From positions 403,326 to 467,325 of the forward strand of contig JBBHKE010001973.1 of the NCBI GenBank assembly GCA_037447655.1: a stretch of 64,000 nucleotides of DNA. Direction: 5' to 3'. Both the position numbers and the translations under genes were made by a program. Each line of letters starts with the position of its first letter. Positions within the stretch are counted from its first letter, which is position 1. The notes beneath the pieces are model-generated. The model ran no database searches and was not told where the DNA came from. It saw only the letters and a program-made list of their open reading frames with translations. The DNA is from Zygnema cylindricum. Taxonomy: Eukaryota; Streptophyta; Zygnematophyceae; Zygnematales; Zygnemataceae. Below, one piece after another: positions 34,617 to 46,307 of this stretch.

Positions 34617-37303
34617 CTATCTGACGGAATATGGATCCGGAGGAACAATCCGTAAGCTCCTTAACCATTCACAAAAGCTCAGTTCATCTGTCGGAGGAAG
34701 CTTTGACTTTAATTTATTTCGTTCCTCGGGCAGAAGATCTCGGAAAGGTGGAAACCTTGTCTCCTGAAAAAAAAGAAACAAATGAAACAAAAAAACACAC
34801 AACAACCACACAAAACATCGAAAAATTGATTTTCTAGTTAAATTCGAAACAATAGAATGCGAAATAGCTATAGCCAATTTTGGTTCACATGACAACCACT
34901 CCATTTTGCCCAAGAAGTAAGAACTCAAACATCCTTCTTTTTTTTGGATAACATATTTACAAATGAAAAATTGTCGAAAAGGAAGTTTCTCTTTTCGCCA
35001 TTTGCGAGATTTATGCAAAAAGGAAAGTGAAAACCGCCTTCCGTGTCCTCACAAGCTATTATAGATCTTAAATTTAAAAAAAAACAATGCATATAGGTGG
35101 AACAGACGCAGAAAGAAGTTAATAACCTTAAGATGTAAACAAAAAGTAACTTATGCAGTTTTTCTCACCTGCTCCGAGGGTGGATCTTTCCGAACTGGGA
35201 CAAGACGTGACACAATAAATCGAGAAGCCGAAGATCCCTCCTGAAAAGGAAGAGCTCCATGGTGAGCAAACATTTAAAAGAAACAAACCAAAAAACAACT
35301 CACTGTTCTATTTGAGAATAATAACTGCCCATCATAAATCTGAGAGCAAAAAGTCAAGGTCAAAACATATACAAACTTCATGCAAAAAAGTTCATCAAAG
35401 ATATTAACAAGCATTTGGCTAACAGCCCGCCTAAAAAACTAAAAAACTCTAGAATTAGACCAAGTCATGAAGACATAAGGTCAACTTCAGCTGAGCAAAA
35501 CAGCTTCTTATTTTGACAATATTGCAGAGACGCCACGCTGCAAGAAACAAATACGAAACCAACAAATACAAAACAAACAAAAACAAAACAAACAAATACA
35601 AACAAATCGGAAACAGCATTCACGATTGAAACATTCCTTCACCTGAAAGTCAAATGTCGCCCCAAACTGTTCACTGTTCAATTACATGTTTACTTTGAAT
35701 GAACGATTATCGATTTTGGTCCAGCAACCACACAAACAACAGCCTATCTCCCTCCCAATCGGCCGATAGTAGGACATATTCCGGCAAAATACAAAAACTT
35801 TAATCTCAGGCACTTGCGAGAATCTTGTCTCTTTTACCTTGAATGCGAGAAATCGAGGACAAGGAAACCGATTTTGTGCAATAACCTCCACAACCTCCAT
35901 GCAAGCTGCCTGTGCCGCGGCACTTCTCTCTCCATCTGCTGCCAAATCTGCTCCCTGCAAAATCACCTCACTTCCCCTTCATGTTATATTCACACCTCCA
36001 ATCCGGCACAGAAACATTCTTCCTCTTTCCTCACTGTTTCTCTCCTGCATTGCCAGCCCACTGGATAATTAGATAACCGGAAAATCAGATGTAACTCAAT
36101 AACGGAATAACTGGATAAGTTGGAGGAACGGATAATGGGATAAATGGATAAACAGATAAGCGAATAACCAGACAGCTTGGTAGATGGTTAAGTGGGTAAG
36201 TGGATAACTGATAACAAGATAACTGATAACAAGATAACTGGATAACTGTATAACTGGATAACTGATAACAAGATAACTCGATAGCTGTATAATAATAATT
36301 GGAAACTTGATAATTGGATAACCAGATACCTTAGCTGGATGACTGGAGATAACGGGATAACTGGATACTGGATAACAGGAAAACAGGATAACTGGATAAC
36401 CACATAACCAGATAATCAGGTGGTTCAATCAGTGGAAGTTGATAACTAGATGACCGACAACAGGATAACTTGATAGCTGTATAACTGAATAAGCGGATAA
36501 CTACATAATCAAATAATCAAATGACGGGATAAGTGCAATAGCTGGATAGCTGCATTACTGAATAGTTGGATGGATAATAAATAGGCGGGGTAACTGAATC
36601 ACTAATAAATGGATAGGTTGATAACTTTTTGGCTAGATACCTAACTATCTAATTATCTAGCTATAATATTATCCAACTATCAAGTTATCCAGCGATAAGG
36701 TTAACTGACGATAAGGTTATCGAACTATTTAGTTATCCAGCTATAAGGCTCTCTAACTATTTAGTAACCCAGCTAGAAACTATCAAGTTATCTAGCTCTC
36801 AGGTGATCCAATTTCCCAACCATCGAGGCAATCAGGTTACCAGTTTGCCTATCATACAGGAGTAAAAGTTACCAGTTTGCCTACCAAAAGGAGATAAGGT
36901 TATCCGTTTATCTAACATCCAGGAGGTAAGGTTACGAGTTTACCAACCATACAACAGGCGATAAGGTTACCAGTTTACGTACCATCCAAGTACAAACTTC
37001 GGTGCCGTGATCCAGAAGGAGCATATGAGTGGAATGGAGCGCCAGGTCACAGGGAGGCACTTCCTGGAGAGTATCTCCTCTTTCTGCCTGGAGGAGGAGG
37101 AGAGAGGGACGCAGCATGCTGAGAGTTGCTGGGAGAGCAGCTCGCAGTAATAAACCCCTTAGTGCGAGGCGCTCGCCCTCTGAACCTCCCAGTAAGGGAC
37201 CGCGTCTGAGATGGTAAAGGACCTCGACCAATCTGCGGTTTTACAGGGCGAGAGAGGGTGAGGGGGAGAGAGAGAGGGAGAGGGGGAGAGAGAGGGAGAA
37301 GGG

Positions 37304-37354
<51 letters not shown>

Positions 37355-40300
37355 AGAGAAAGAGAGAGAAGGGAGGAGGGAGACAGGCGAGGAGGGAGGG
37401 AGGGAGGAGGGAGGAGGGAGGAATAAGGGAGGGAGGAAGAATGAAGGAAGTTGGAAAGAAGAATGGAATTAAATGAACCTGAGTCACCTTGCCATTGGTT
37501 TGCCGAACTTCAAAGCCAAGTCAATCACTCTTTCATCAATAGAGCGACGAACTTGATGCAAATCTTCGGCTCTCTCAGCCGCCAATACTGTTCGTTTTCC
37601 AATAAGTGCCGCCGCCACCTCCTCGTCCACACTATTTAGGTAAGTTGATACACTGTTGGTAGTGAGAAGACGCATAGTAATCAACCGAATAATGGCTGCC
37701 AGGCTCCATCCATCCAGACAGACAGACAGATGTTCATTCCCCTCAGAATGGTATCTTATCTTAACACGCCGGTTAATGCAACTCATACAACCTATACTAT
37801 CTCTATTAATCGTGTATCGCTATTAGCATTAATGTTTTCTTTCGCCATATAAACATTTTTCGCCAGATTAAACCAACTTTTTTCCACACATATCCGATTT
37901 TCATGTCGGGAACACCATTCAAAAGGAAGGAATCCTAGCTTTCTATTGCAATCGGCATATTGATAAGCCGACAAGTGTTTACAGCAAAAAAAAAAGAGTT
38001 TGAAGGGCGAAAAAACCATTAACGCTAATAGAAGTACACGACGTTCCAACCACTGTCTAAAACTCTACATCTACCAACCTCTCTCTCCTCCTCTCTTCCC
38101 AGCCCAAAACCCCACTTACTTGCTTGATTTACGCTCGTGTAGCGCATGGCAAATTGAAAGTAGACATAGTCCTCGGTCAAGTCTCCAACAAGCTCCATGC
38201 TGAGAGACAGCCCCTGTCCTTCCTCTACACTTAACATTTCCAAAGCAGTCGATATATCTCCAGAAAATTGTGGCTCTCCTGGAGCCTCAGTTGCCACCTC
38301 AGCTGGACCAATGACACGTGTCAGCACCACAGAGGGTGATATTCTCACTTCCAAAGTACCTCTCACACCTACCACTCTTCCCAAAGCACCTCTCACATTC
38401 GCAGAAAATGTCTCTCCAAAGTCGTCATGCATGACAAGAACTCCTCCAGAAGCATTGGTCAAAGCCTGTATCACAGGGACCGTAACAGGACAAAGTCCTC
38501 CAAAAAGAATGTCTACTGCAACTTCCAGTCTCCGAGCTTCCTGCCCTAATTTCTCCATGTGTTTTCTAGCCTTCCCTTGCTCATAGGCAAAGTTCGGATG
38601 TCCCTCGGGATACTCTACTGACCCTGGTCCCGCAGTCGTGGGTCCTCCCAAACATACGACTATTCGAGAACTCCCTCCTGTCCGTTTCATTGGACGTCGA
38701 GGAAGATCGGTTGCTGGTCCTCTAACAATGGTCAAAGCTACCTCGACAGCCATGCCTAAACAGCGTTTCCTCTCTACCTCTGGTTCTGATCCTGTGTACG
38801 GCCGAAGCCCACTGATTACTGCTTTTGCAACAGGAAGACAGATGTGTAGAGGGGCTAAATACATTTCTGAGCCATATACAAGATTGCTTTTAGATTCAGA
38901 GCTGAGCAAACCAGTTCCTGGAAACACGTCAGCGGTCACAGCACCCGGTTGGTTGAGATCATAAACTGCAACACTTCGTCCACATGTCACAATTCCTATT
39001 CTTGTCGCAGGAGGGAGAGTCTCAACCACATCCTGCACATTCACAAAACACAATTATTGTCGCATAAAATTGTGTTATTTATTCGACACATATACTCTGA
39101 CGCAACTCTATTCGATACAAATGTACTCAGATACAATTTGTGTCCATTAGTTATTTGTCCATTGGTTTTTGCATCATATTATCCGACACAAATAAGACAT
39201 TTCAAACTAAATCTGGAGTGCGTATTTTTGTCTTGCCTTTATCTTTTTTGTCTTTTGCATAGCAAAACATAACTATAACAGACATGATATCGCAGCATGA
39301 GAAAGTGGAGAATAAATGCAGTCTACATTTTACGCCAATCTTGTGCATTACGAGTCTTCATTAGTCAGCTAATTTGTCAAACTAGACAGGTTTACTCGCG
39401 AAACAAGACAAGCTTGAATAAACAAGTCTTGACAATTCTTCCTGAAATGCTTAACTCCTGATTGACTGTCGATTTGATGGTAAATATAAAAAAGTATGTT
39501 TTTCAAATAAAGATAGCCAAAAATAATATTTGTGAGCGTCCAAGTTCTTCAATGCTAGCGAACTCCTAGAGGAAATAATGTCAACAATATGGATTCAAAT
39601 TACTTCAGGACCACAATGAACATGCAATAAAATGCACATGAACTATAAATAATAAACAACGCATACAAGTTAGTTCTGAGTCCCTTTCGTGCTCTGAATT
39701 TTTGCAAACTTGGAATCAGCAAACCAAAGGCCCAATCTTAATGTGCCTCACTAGTACTGCCTAAGTTTGGCTCATAACAAGTGCAGATATCATAAAGTTT
39801 TAATTGAAACACCTTGTTTTCCTCTCTTTTTTGCTGTTACTAAAACATCCACATGGAGCAAAATGGGCAAGAAATTCTGAACTACAGCAGGGTTGGTCAG
39901 GAATTGATAATTTAGTACTTCATTGAATGTGCATGCCTGAATAGAGGGTTTTTGTTCACCACTAAATATACTTTTTGTTCAACCAACTTCACTTGAACAA
40001 AATCGACTACACGAAGTGATTAATGGATACAATTCTGTCTCTATTTTGTCATACAAATGCAACGACTTTGAATTGGTTTGCTGGATAATTCAAAAATTGA
40101 GGGCATCTTGTGATCTGTACTCTGGAAACAATAAACAATTTCATTTACATTGGACTCGGACATAACTGGTGTATCAAACTCTTTGTTAAAAACACATCTC
40201 TGTTGTAAATGCTTTGTAACCCACCTATAAGAATCGCTTTTCTACAATCATGCAGCATGCAGATCAGCACTTAAAAAGAAAAAAAAGAAAAAACGATTTT

Positions 40301-43082
40301 TGAGAACCCACCAGAAGAGATCTCTGCAGTTGCCTCAGCAACTCCTCATCGAGAGTTTCGTCAATTACAAAAACGACAGGGACAGCCAATGCTGTGTCAG
40401 AAGCTGACGAATACCTCCGTGTTCCTCCCTCCAGATAATCGACCACTCGCGTGCTCAGCTCAGGCCAACTGCTATAATCTTCACCTTCAGAAAGCAAATA
40501 TTCGCCCTTACTATCGTTGCCTTTTTTGCAAAACACACATTTCCATTCGCCCGATCTCGGGAGCAATGGACAGTATAAGTTTGCATAGGCACCACAAAAC
40601 TCGCATCTGACAGGTTTATTTCGAAGAAAGGGAGGTGGAGGGTTGATTTCTCGGACTGGAGATACCAAGGCACCAAATCCCAAACTGGCAACATTTGCAA
40701 TTTTTTTCTGTTTAGGGACCTGCAAAACGGGATTGCCAGACTCTTGATGTGAGAATATACGAAATACACAGATCACTTACCTTCAAGTGTACACTATCCT
40801 CAAGATCCATAGCCCAGGGAATAATGATATTTCACCATAATATCAGCAATACTATAATCTGTTATTTTCCTGCAAAAGCAACAGAAAGTAAGAATTGCTG
40901 CCATGGACCACAGATTTTAAGTGGTACATAGACGTGACAATCCCATGCATTAAGAAATCAGATTAAATAAAACTACACACTCATCGCTATTACAGTTAAA
41001 CATTTTTCGGGCAGCCAAAAGCATTTAACTTTGTGATGGACCGTTGGATTTTTTTCCTGAGGCAAACAATTGAAAGGTAACGGTTTTACCCTTCAATGGT
41101 CATGTCATGATTGAAAATCGGGAAAGTGTGATGAGAAAAAACATTTTGACTGCCCCAAAAATGTTTAACCCTAATAATGATGGGCATTGTAATGCAAGAC
41201 TCACGTACCCTGAAAGCCTTCAATTCCTCAGCTGCACAAAATTCTTATAGCGATGTTTTCCAAAACTCCTTATATCCCATTTTGAGTTCTACATTTACAT
41301 TAGACTTGTGCCCTAAATTGTCACTGCTCCTTTGTTTTCCTTTCTTCAGAAAATACTCCAATGCTTCGATGCAGCCTATACACGCCTGTGCTTTCCGCCA
41401 GCTCTTTTTATATTTTATTTAACTTTCGAATTGAAATAAAAAAGTATGCCAATAAGGTTCCTTTGATGACCTTTCCTGATGAAACTGTCTAATGAATGCA
41501 ATAAAACAGCAGTCAAAAGTGGGCTATTTTATATCATTGTGTAGCACGCTAACAAAAACATACATTAGAAAGCATGGAAAGTAGCTCCATTTCAAATAAA
41601 GGTGCCCTGTTATAATCTAACATGATTTCTGGTTCAAGAACAGCCGATGACCAAGCTTTTATTTAGGTCTGACTCCTATCCACAAGCTAGAAACGTAAAT
41701 AAATAAGTTTCTTTATAACCATATAAAGTGATACATTCATCTTCATTTATTCTTTCAACGGTCAGGACCGTAAAGGCATGTGTATTGTAGCAAGATAACA
41801 AGAGATCCCAGGAAATTTCCAGTGCAATATAGTGGATCAGAAAAAAAATAGGAAATTCTCAGTGCAATTTAGTGGGTTAAAAAAAAGGGAAGGGGGGGCT
41901 TTCTCAGTGCAATGTAGTGGATCGGAAAGAGTGGAGAGAAGGAGGATACAGTTGCCAGGGTGTTTTTTTCTGGAGAGAAGGAGAAGCAGCAGGAAAAAGG
42001 AGGGATGGCGGAGAGAGTGGGGCGAAGGAGGAGACAGCCAGAAAAGGGAGAAGAAGGAGAACCAGCAGGCAGAAGAGAGTGGAGGGAGGGAAGGGCCAGG
42101 GTAGAGAGAGTGGAGAGAAGGAAGAGACAGCTTGCGGAGGACAAAAAGTGGAGAGGAGGAGCCAGCCAGCAGTGGAGTGGAGGGAAAGGGAGAGGAGGGA
42201 AGAAGAAGATAACCAGCAAGTTTCAGTGCAATATAGTGGATCGGGAAAATAATAAGTTGTGACACACACTGAACGATTGAATTAAACATTTTTTTAGTTT
42301 TTTTTGACATAATCCGCACCATGAAAGGCGAAAAAGTGACAAAAAGAAGATGCAATGCCTCCCTCACTAAAATGTTGAATTGAGAATCTTTTCAGGGTCT
42401 TTAAGGATAACAACCGTACCACTTGTGCCGAAAAAGTGACAAAGGGAGATGATGAATTGCTTCCCTCCATATCGTCTGTTACAAGATCTGATGCGTAAAC
42501 AGCCTCTCCAATACCATCTTTTTGATAGTCAAAGTAAGAAGGAGGACGAGAGGGTTCAGGGGAGAAGGGAACGGGAAGGGAGTATGGATCCAGAGCCATA
42601 ATATGATTCGAGTAATCAGTAGTAGAATGGGTAACAGGAGAAGGAGGTTGGGGAGAAGGTTTAGGAGTCGTACGGACTTGTACGTCAGGCTCCATAGAAA
42701 TCACAGCTGAATCGCTAGTAGGTGTCGGGTACGGAGGAGGAGGGGTAGGAGTAGGAGGAGGGGGGAGAGGAGGAGTTGACATTCCCGAGAAAGACGGAGG
42801 TGGAGGAGGAGGAGTTGACATTCCTGAAAAAAATGGAGGAGGAGGTGGAGATAGCTGTGAAGAAGCAGCAAAATTCATAGGGGGAGGTGGAGGTGAGGGA
42901 GTGTGAGAGTCATTGGAAAAACCATTGTTAGTAGAAGTCGGTACTGAGAGAGAACCGGCAGGAGAAGATAAGGGAGGAGGAGAAAAAAACGGTACGGACG
43001 AGGATAAGACAGCTGGAGAGGGAGAAGGCGAGGGAAGAGAGGAATCCGGTGCCCCTGGAGGGCGTCCAGGAGGAGCCTGCAT
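34617..43082 (-). CDS. Sec23-like COPII coat subunit, 8 exons, 924 residues
   Basis: Exons on the minus strand: 43082-42423, 40719-40312, 39032-38120, 37695-37488, 37232-36983, 35954-35838, 35240-35169, 34763-34617. All introns are GT-AG, all phases agree, and the total is 2775 nt. Residues 1-220 are a Pro/Ser-rich extension. Residues 259-284 form a CEFC...CVFC zinc finger. A vWA-like trunk begins near VVFVIDETLDEELL. A helical part includes SIDERVIDLALKFG, and the C-terminus has a gelsolin-like domain (LRRGPLLGG, LDHGTEVCTWM, FPCPRFLAFK, FIVSRLVPVRKDPP). The protein should be the inner COPII coat subunit and Sar1 GTPase activator at ER exit sites. The sequence and long Pro-rich N-terminus match the Arabidopsis At4g01810-type Sec23 (established knowledge). 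Relative to that protein about 15 residues are missing at the exon 4/5 junction. No lesion was seen. Confidence 0.92.
36065..36960. repeat. GATAACTG minisatellite filling an intron
   Basis: Most of the 1028-bp intron between exons 5 and 6 of the Sec23-like gene consists of 8-10 bp units of GATAACTG/GATAACCA. At about 36620 the orientation switches, so that the rest reads as the complement (TAGTTATCCAGC, CTAACTATC). The last part (36840-36970) has longer units around AAGGTTACCAGTTTACC. Confidence 0.85.
37250..37440. repeat. GA/GGGA purine tract in an intron
   Basis: An almost pure purine run (GAGAGG, then about 20 GA units, then GGGAGGA) occupies most of the intron between exons 4 and 5 of the Sec23-like gene. 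In the sense of the gene it is a very long pyrimidine tract ending just before the acceptor CCGCAG at 37233. Confidence 0.9.
37811..38040. mobile_element. MITE of the CGCTATTAG family inside a Sec23 intron
   Basis: The ends CGTGTATCGCTATTAGC and its imperfect inverted copy enclose about 230 bp, with an internal inverted repeat (CCGATTTTCATGTCGG / GCCGACAAGTGT). It fills more than half of the 424-bp intron between exons 3 and 4. It is related to 58177-59066 and 63450-63661. Confidence 0.65.
40976..41189. mobile_element. MITE with TA flanks inside Sec23 intron 1
   Basis: Inverted ends of about 33 bp (CATCGCTATTACAGTTAAAC on the left; reverse complement CATCATTATTAGGGTTAAAC on the right) continue inward to TTTTTCGGGCAG/TTTTTGGGGCAG. 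TA sits outside each end. The unit is 214 bp and non-coding. Confidence 0.75.
41820..42245. repeat. Four-copy CAGTGCAATATAGTGGATC motif with GA-rich spacers
   Basis: The motif CAGTGCAATRTAGTGGATC occurs at 41820, 41860 (variant), 41905 and 42224. The purine-rich spacer carries GAGAGTGGAGAGAAGGAG repeats. All lie inside the first intron of the Sec23-like gene. Lys/Glu-rich and Ser/Leu-rich frames here are repeat artefacts. Confidence 0.7.
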
Positions 43083-43204
43083 GAGAGGAAGAAGAGAGAT
43101 AAGATCGGAATGGCGTTAGGTAAGAGGAGAAGGAGAGAGAGAACAGTTGGAAGCTGTTTTTAATGGCGACAAACCAGAGAGTCGAGAGCGAATCGCAGGT
43201 TGTG

Positions 43205-43229
43205 ACACGTGTGCTTTGGTTACACGTGT
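43205..43229. promoter_or_regulatory. Paired ACACGTGT palindromes upstream of the Sec23-like gene
   Basis: Two perfect ACACGTGT palindromes (43205-43212 and 43222-43229) lie 17 bp apart, about 125 bp upstream of the minus-strand ATG. CACGTG is the G-box core bound by bZIP and bHLH factors in plants. Function is inferred from position only. Confidence 0.45.
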
Positions 43230-43365
43230 AGGTTGGTCGAACTGTTGAAACGGAGAGATTTGTGGAGACGCGAGGGAGGGAAGGAGGCTGAAAGGTCATT
43301 ACAGGAGTGGAATCGGAAATAGTGTGTAGGTCAATATAGAGTGGAGGGAACGGTACGAACGTACG

Positions 43366-43380
43366 GTACATATATACTGT
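43366..43380 (-). promoter_or_regulatory. TATA-like box of the Sec23-like gene
   Basis: AGTATATATG on the minus strand lies about 290 bp upstream of the start codon, at a plausible core-promoter distance. It is flanked by GTAC-rich sequence. Bases 43400-43682 hold nothing else recognised. Confidence 0.35.
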
Positions 43381-43682
43381 ACGGCAGATCGCTCCCTTGC
43401 AGCAAGAGTACAGAAAATTAAAAAGTAACGAATGTTCTTCATCGAAAAACTTGCGATGAGAAAACCATATGGGTACAAAGGGAGGAAAAAAAAAGTACAG
43501 AGTATAGCAAACAAGTTAGCGTTATCTTTACCACGTGGCTCATTAAGAGCCACTTAACTACGCCGTGTTATTAATAACAATTTTTTTGAGTGATGTGAGA
43601 AATAAGGGCCAACGAATTTAACGTACAAAAGTGGCGAAATCTATAAATAATTAAATATCACTTGGCTGAGTAATGGTACAAA

Positions 43683-44050
43683 CCATAGTTCAAAAGTAGG
43701 CGTTTCTATTGTAGGTCTTTTGTCGGCGCCTTCATCGTAAGTTGTGTTATGGGCTTTTCATGTGATCTTCTTAGATCGCTACTTTGATCAGCGACCGTCC
43801 GATCGTCCGAATCTGAGGTTTAAATAAAAAGTCGCTCAAAACTCACAGAAAAAGATTTTTTTGTCCGTTTTTTTTTTTCAAATTCAGACATGACGTTTAA
43901 TTCTCTATCGATCCATGTGCAGCTCAACCCTGTTACTATTTAATTTCATTTTGCAGCCAATACAATATGGGTCTTAAGGGTATATTGTATTTTTTTTTCG
44001 TACAATAGGCATATTGTATGGGTGTACTTTCACCTGCTTTTGAACTATGG
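43683..44050. mobile_element. TIR element, CCATAGTTC family, copy 2
   Basis: It begins CCATAGTTCAAAAGTAGG and ends with the inverted copy. TACAAA lies directly outside both ends (43677-43682 and 44051-44056), a clean 6-bp duplication. The interior is homologous to 13141-13408 in the reverse orientation but about 100 bp longer, with a T-rich insertion near 43860. Confidence 0.75.
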
Positions 44051-44554
44051 TACAAATATAGTTTTGAAAATGGAAAAGTACAGTTCTGTAGCTTTTCAAG
44101 GGATTTGTAGGTACTAAGGGCACTTTCCCATGTGCTAAAGTAACAGTTATTTTTTGTTGTTTTCCTCCATAACTTAGAAAAAAACGTGAAAATCCGCAGC
44201 AGTACCAAAAAATTGAAATTACCACCGTACAAGCTACGTTACCTTGAAATTTTATATGCACTTCAGTTTATCGTCTAGCGCGATGCAGTTTGTCATCTAG
44301 AGCGTTTCGACCCACTTTCGCGTCCTTCCAGCTCATATTCAAACTTTATATAAAATCACCTCGCGAAGTGATTTTAAATAAAGCTCCATAAGCTGGGCGA
44401 ATAGGCAGATGCTGTCGCACGTGTCGGAAGTTTTTGACAATTTTTGTGCACGGAATCAGTATATAAATAAGGGAACGTTGTTCGCCCCTCTGCGAAAGCT
44501 TTTATAGGCGGTAGGCGGTGTGTCTGTCTTCGATTTTTTCCGTCCGTCCGCAGT

Positions 44555-45060
44555 ACGGACAGCCGTACCGCTGGCACAATGCAACGCTGCCGTGCGACCG
44601 TCCGCAATACGGGCAGCTGTACCGCTGGCACAATGTAACGGTGCCGCCCGTAATACCGTACGGATGGCGTAATCTTACATTGCCAACCGTCGGTGTGCAG
44701 ACCGCCGTACGGCTGGCTTAATCTAACATTGTCAGTTGTCGGTGTGCAGTGCGCCGTACGGTTGGCGAAATTTGACGTTGCCGTGCGTCGCTGTGCAACC
44801 TGCCGTACGGATGGCGAAATGTAACATTGCCGTGCGTCGTGTGCAAACCGCCGTACGGATGGCGTAATTTAACGTTGCCGTGCGTCGGTGTGGAGACCGC
44901 CGTACGGATGGCATAATCTAGCATTGCCGTGCGTCGCTGTGCAGACCGCCGTACGGATGGCGTAATGTAACGTTGCCGTGCGTCGTTGTGCAAACCGCCG
45001 TACGGATGGCGTAATCTAACACTGCCAGCATCGCCAAGAGTTCGCCGTACAAACTATCGG
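44555..45060. repeat. 49-bp tandem repeat with CCGTACGG palindrome
   Basis: About ten units with starts at roughly 44562, 44606, 44656, 44704, 44752, 44802, 44850, 44899, 44948 and 44997. Each has GCCGTACGGATGGCGTAAT, then a TAACRTT segment, GCCGTGCGTCG and GTGCARACC. The spacing is 46-50 bp. It lies about 1.2 kb upstream of the Helitron gene. A TATA-like GTATATAAATA at 44459 precedes it. Confidence 0.9.
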
Positions 45061-46307
45061 GCAGTACCGGCCCCCAAAAAAACGTCGTTAAAAGTAAGCG
45101 CGGTCCGCCAAAAGTGGCGCATAGCCCATTGCGAAAATTTAGCAAATGTCCGAATTCATTTTGTACGTCCGTAGAATTCATGATAGTCAAAAAAACATTC
45201 ATAACATTTGTACGCCTACTCAAGCTGAAAAGTAATTGGCTCAACAGTACAACTTTGGATGCGCTGAACTTTGGAACGACAGTGCCATTTCGGCTGCCTC
45301 AACGTACAAGTGTTCAAAGACAACTTTACTAAGGTAAGCTGATTTGTATAAAGATGTACGATGTAGAGTTACATTTCAAAAAAAGCGCTTTTTTCAATTG
45401 AAAGTGGGGTATGTTCAACATTTGTTGGTGTACACAATGCACATAAAAAATGAATTTCCTATTTCAAAGTGGTGTTTGTTTATGAAAATGGTTCAAAATG
45501 TGTAGATATGAGTAGCTTACTTTAATTCAATCAACGTATGATAAATCATTGTTGAGTTTGAAATAGATTGTTATGTTGTAGTATGAAAGAGTTTGTAATG
45601 TGTTTGTGTTGTCGCATTGAATCATGTCATGGTTCATGTTGTAAAGTGTGTAATCCACAATAGTACGCTTTTCAGTTGAACATGAACCGATAAAGTTAAT
45701 TAGCACATAGAACGCATGACGGTACAGAAGTGACATTTGGGCTTAATAGAAATGATGTGTTATGTTTTCAAGTTGTTTATTGAATCGTGTTATGGTTGAT
45801 GGTGTAACATGTGTTGACGTTAGTACGCCTATTTGAATTGAACATAAAACGAGATAGTTAACAAGCACGTAAAACGCACGAAGCTTTTACCTTTTGGAAA
45901 TACGTTCAGGAGTGGCATTTCGGCCTAATAGATGCTTGAACCTACAACTGGAGAAATACAATATCATTCAGGTGAGCTAAAACAATCACTTTATGGTTAT
46001 TGTTCTATGTAAATTGTATGGGAATCGTTAAAGAACTTTATGAAATGACGACATTGGTTGTCCTCTTAAGTCTTTGGATATGTTGGTAGGATAAAAACCC
46101 TAAAGTAAAAAATTTCCATTAAAATGTCGTAAAATGTGTATGTTGGACAGATACATGTCAATTTACTCTTCCTATTAAAAAAGCTAATATGACAGGTTTG
46201 AGTTTGAAAAATGTAATGAAAGTGAGTAAAGATGAATGAAAATATAATTTGTTATTTATGACGTACATATAATCGTTGTACCCTTTGTTCATGTGGCAAA
46301 TAAAAGC
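45061..46307. other. Leader region of the Helitron, no gene
   Basis: AT-rich, with loosely repeated segments at 45570-45720 and 45770-45920 (TTGAATCRTGT...GTGTTGAC...AGTACGC...AACATRAAACGA). It probably represents untranslated or intronic sequence of the transposon. Confidence 0.45.

Noticed and set aside
36932-37231. Independent small gene on the minus strand
   Set aside because: It is exon 5 of the Sec23-like gene, with phase-compatible splice sites on both sides.
38197-38964. Plus-strand frames opposite Sec23 exon 3
   Set aside because: Shadows of the minus-strand exon, which has strong family homology and consistent splice phases.
41832-42262. Lys/Glu-rich and Ser/Leu-rich proteins in the GA-rich intron
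   Set aside because: Repeat-derived, and inside intron 1 of the Sec23-like gene.
44555-45060. CRISPR-like array
   Set aside because: Units are contiguous 49-bp tandem repeats with no unique spacers, in a eukaryotic transposon.
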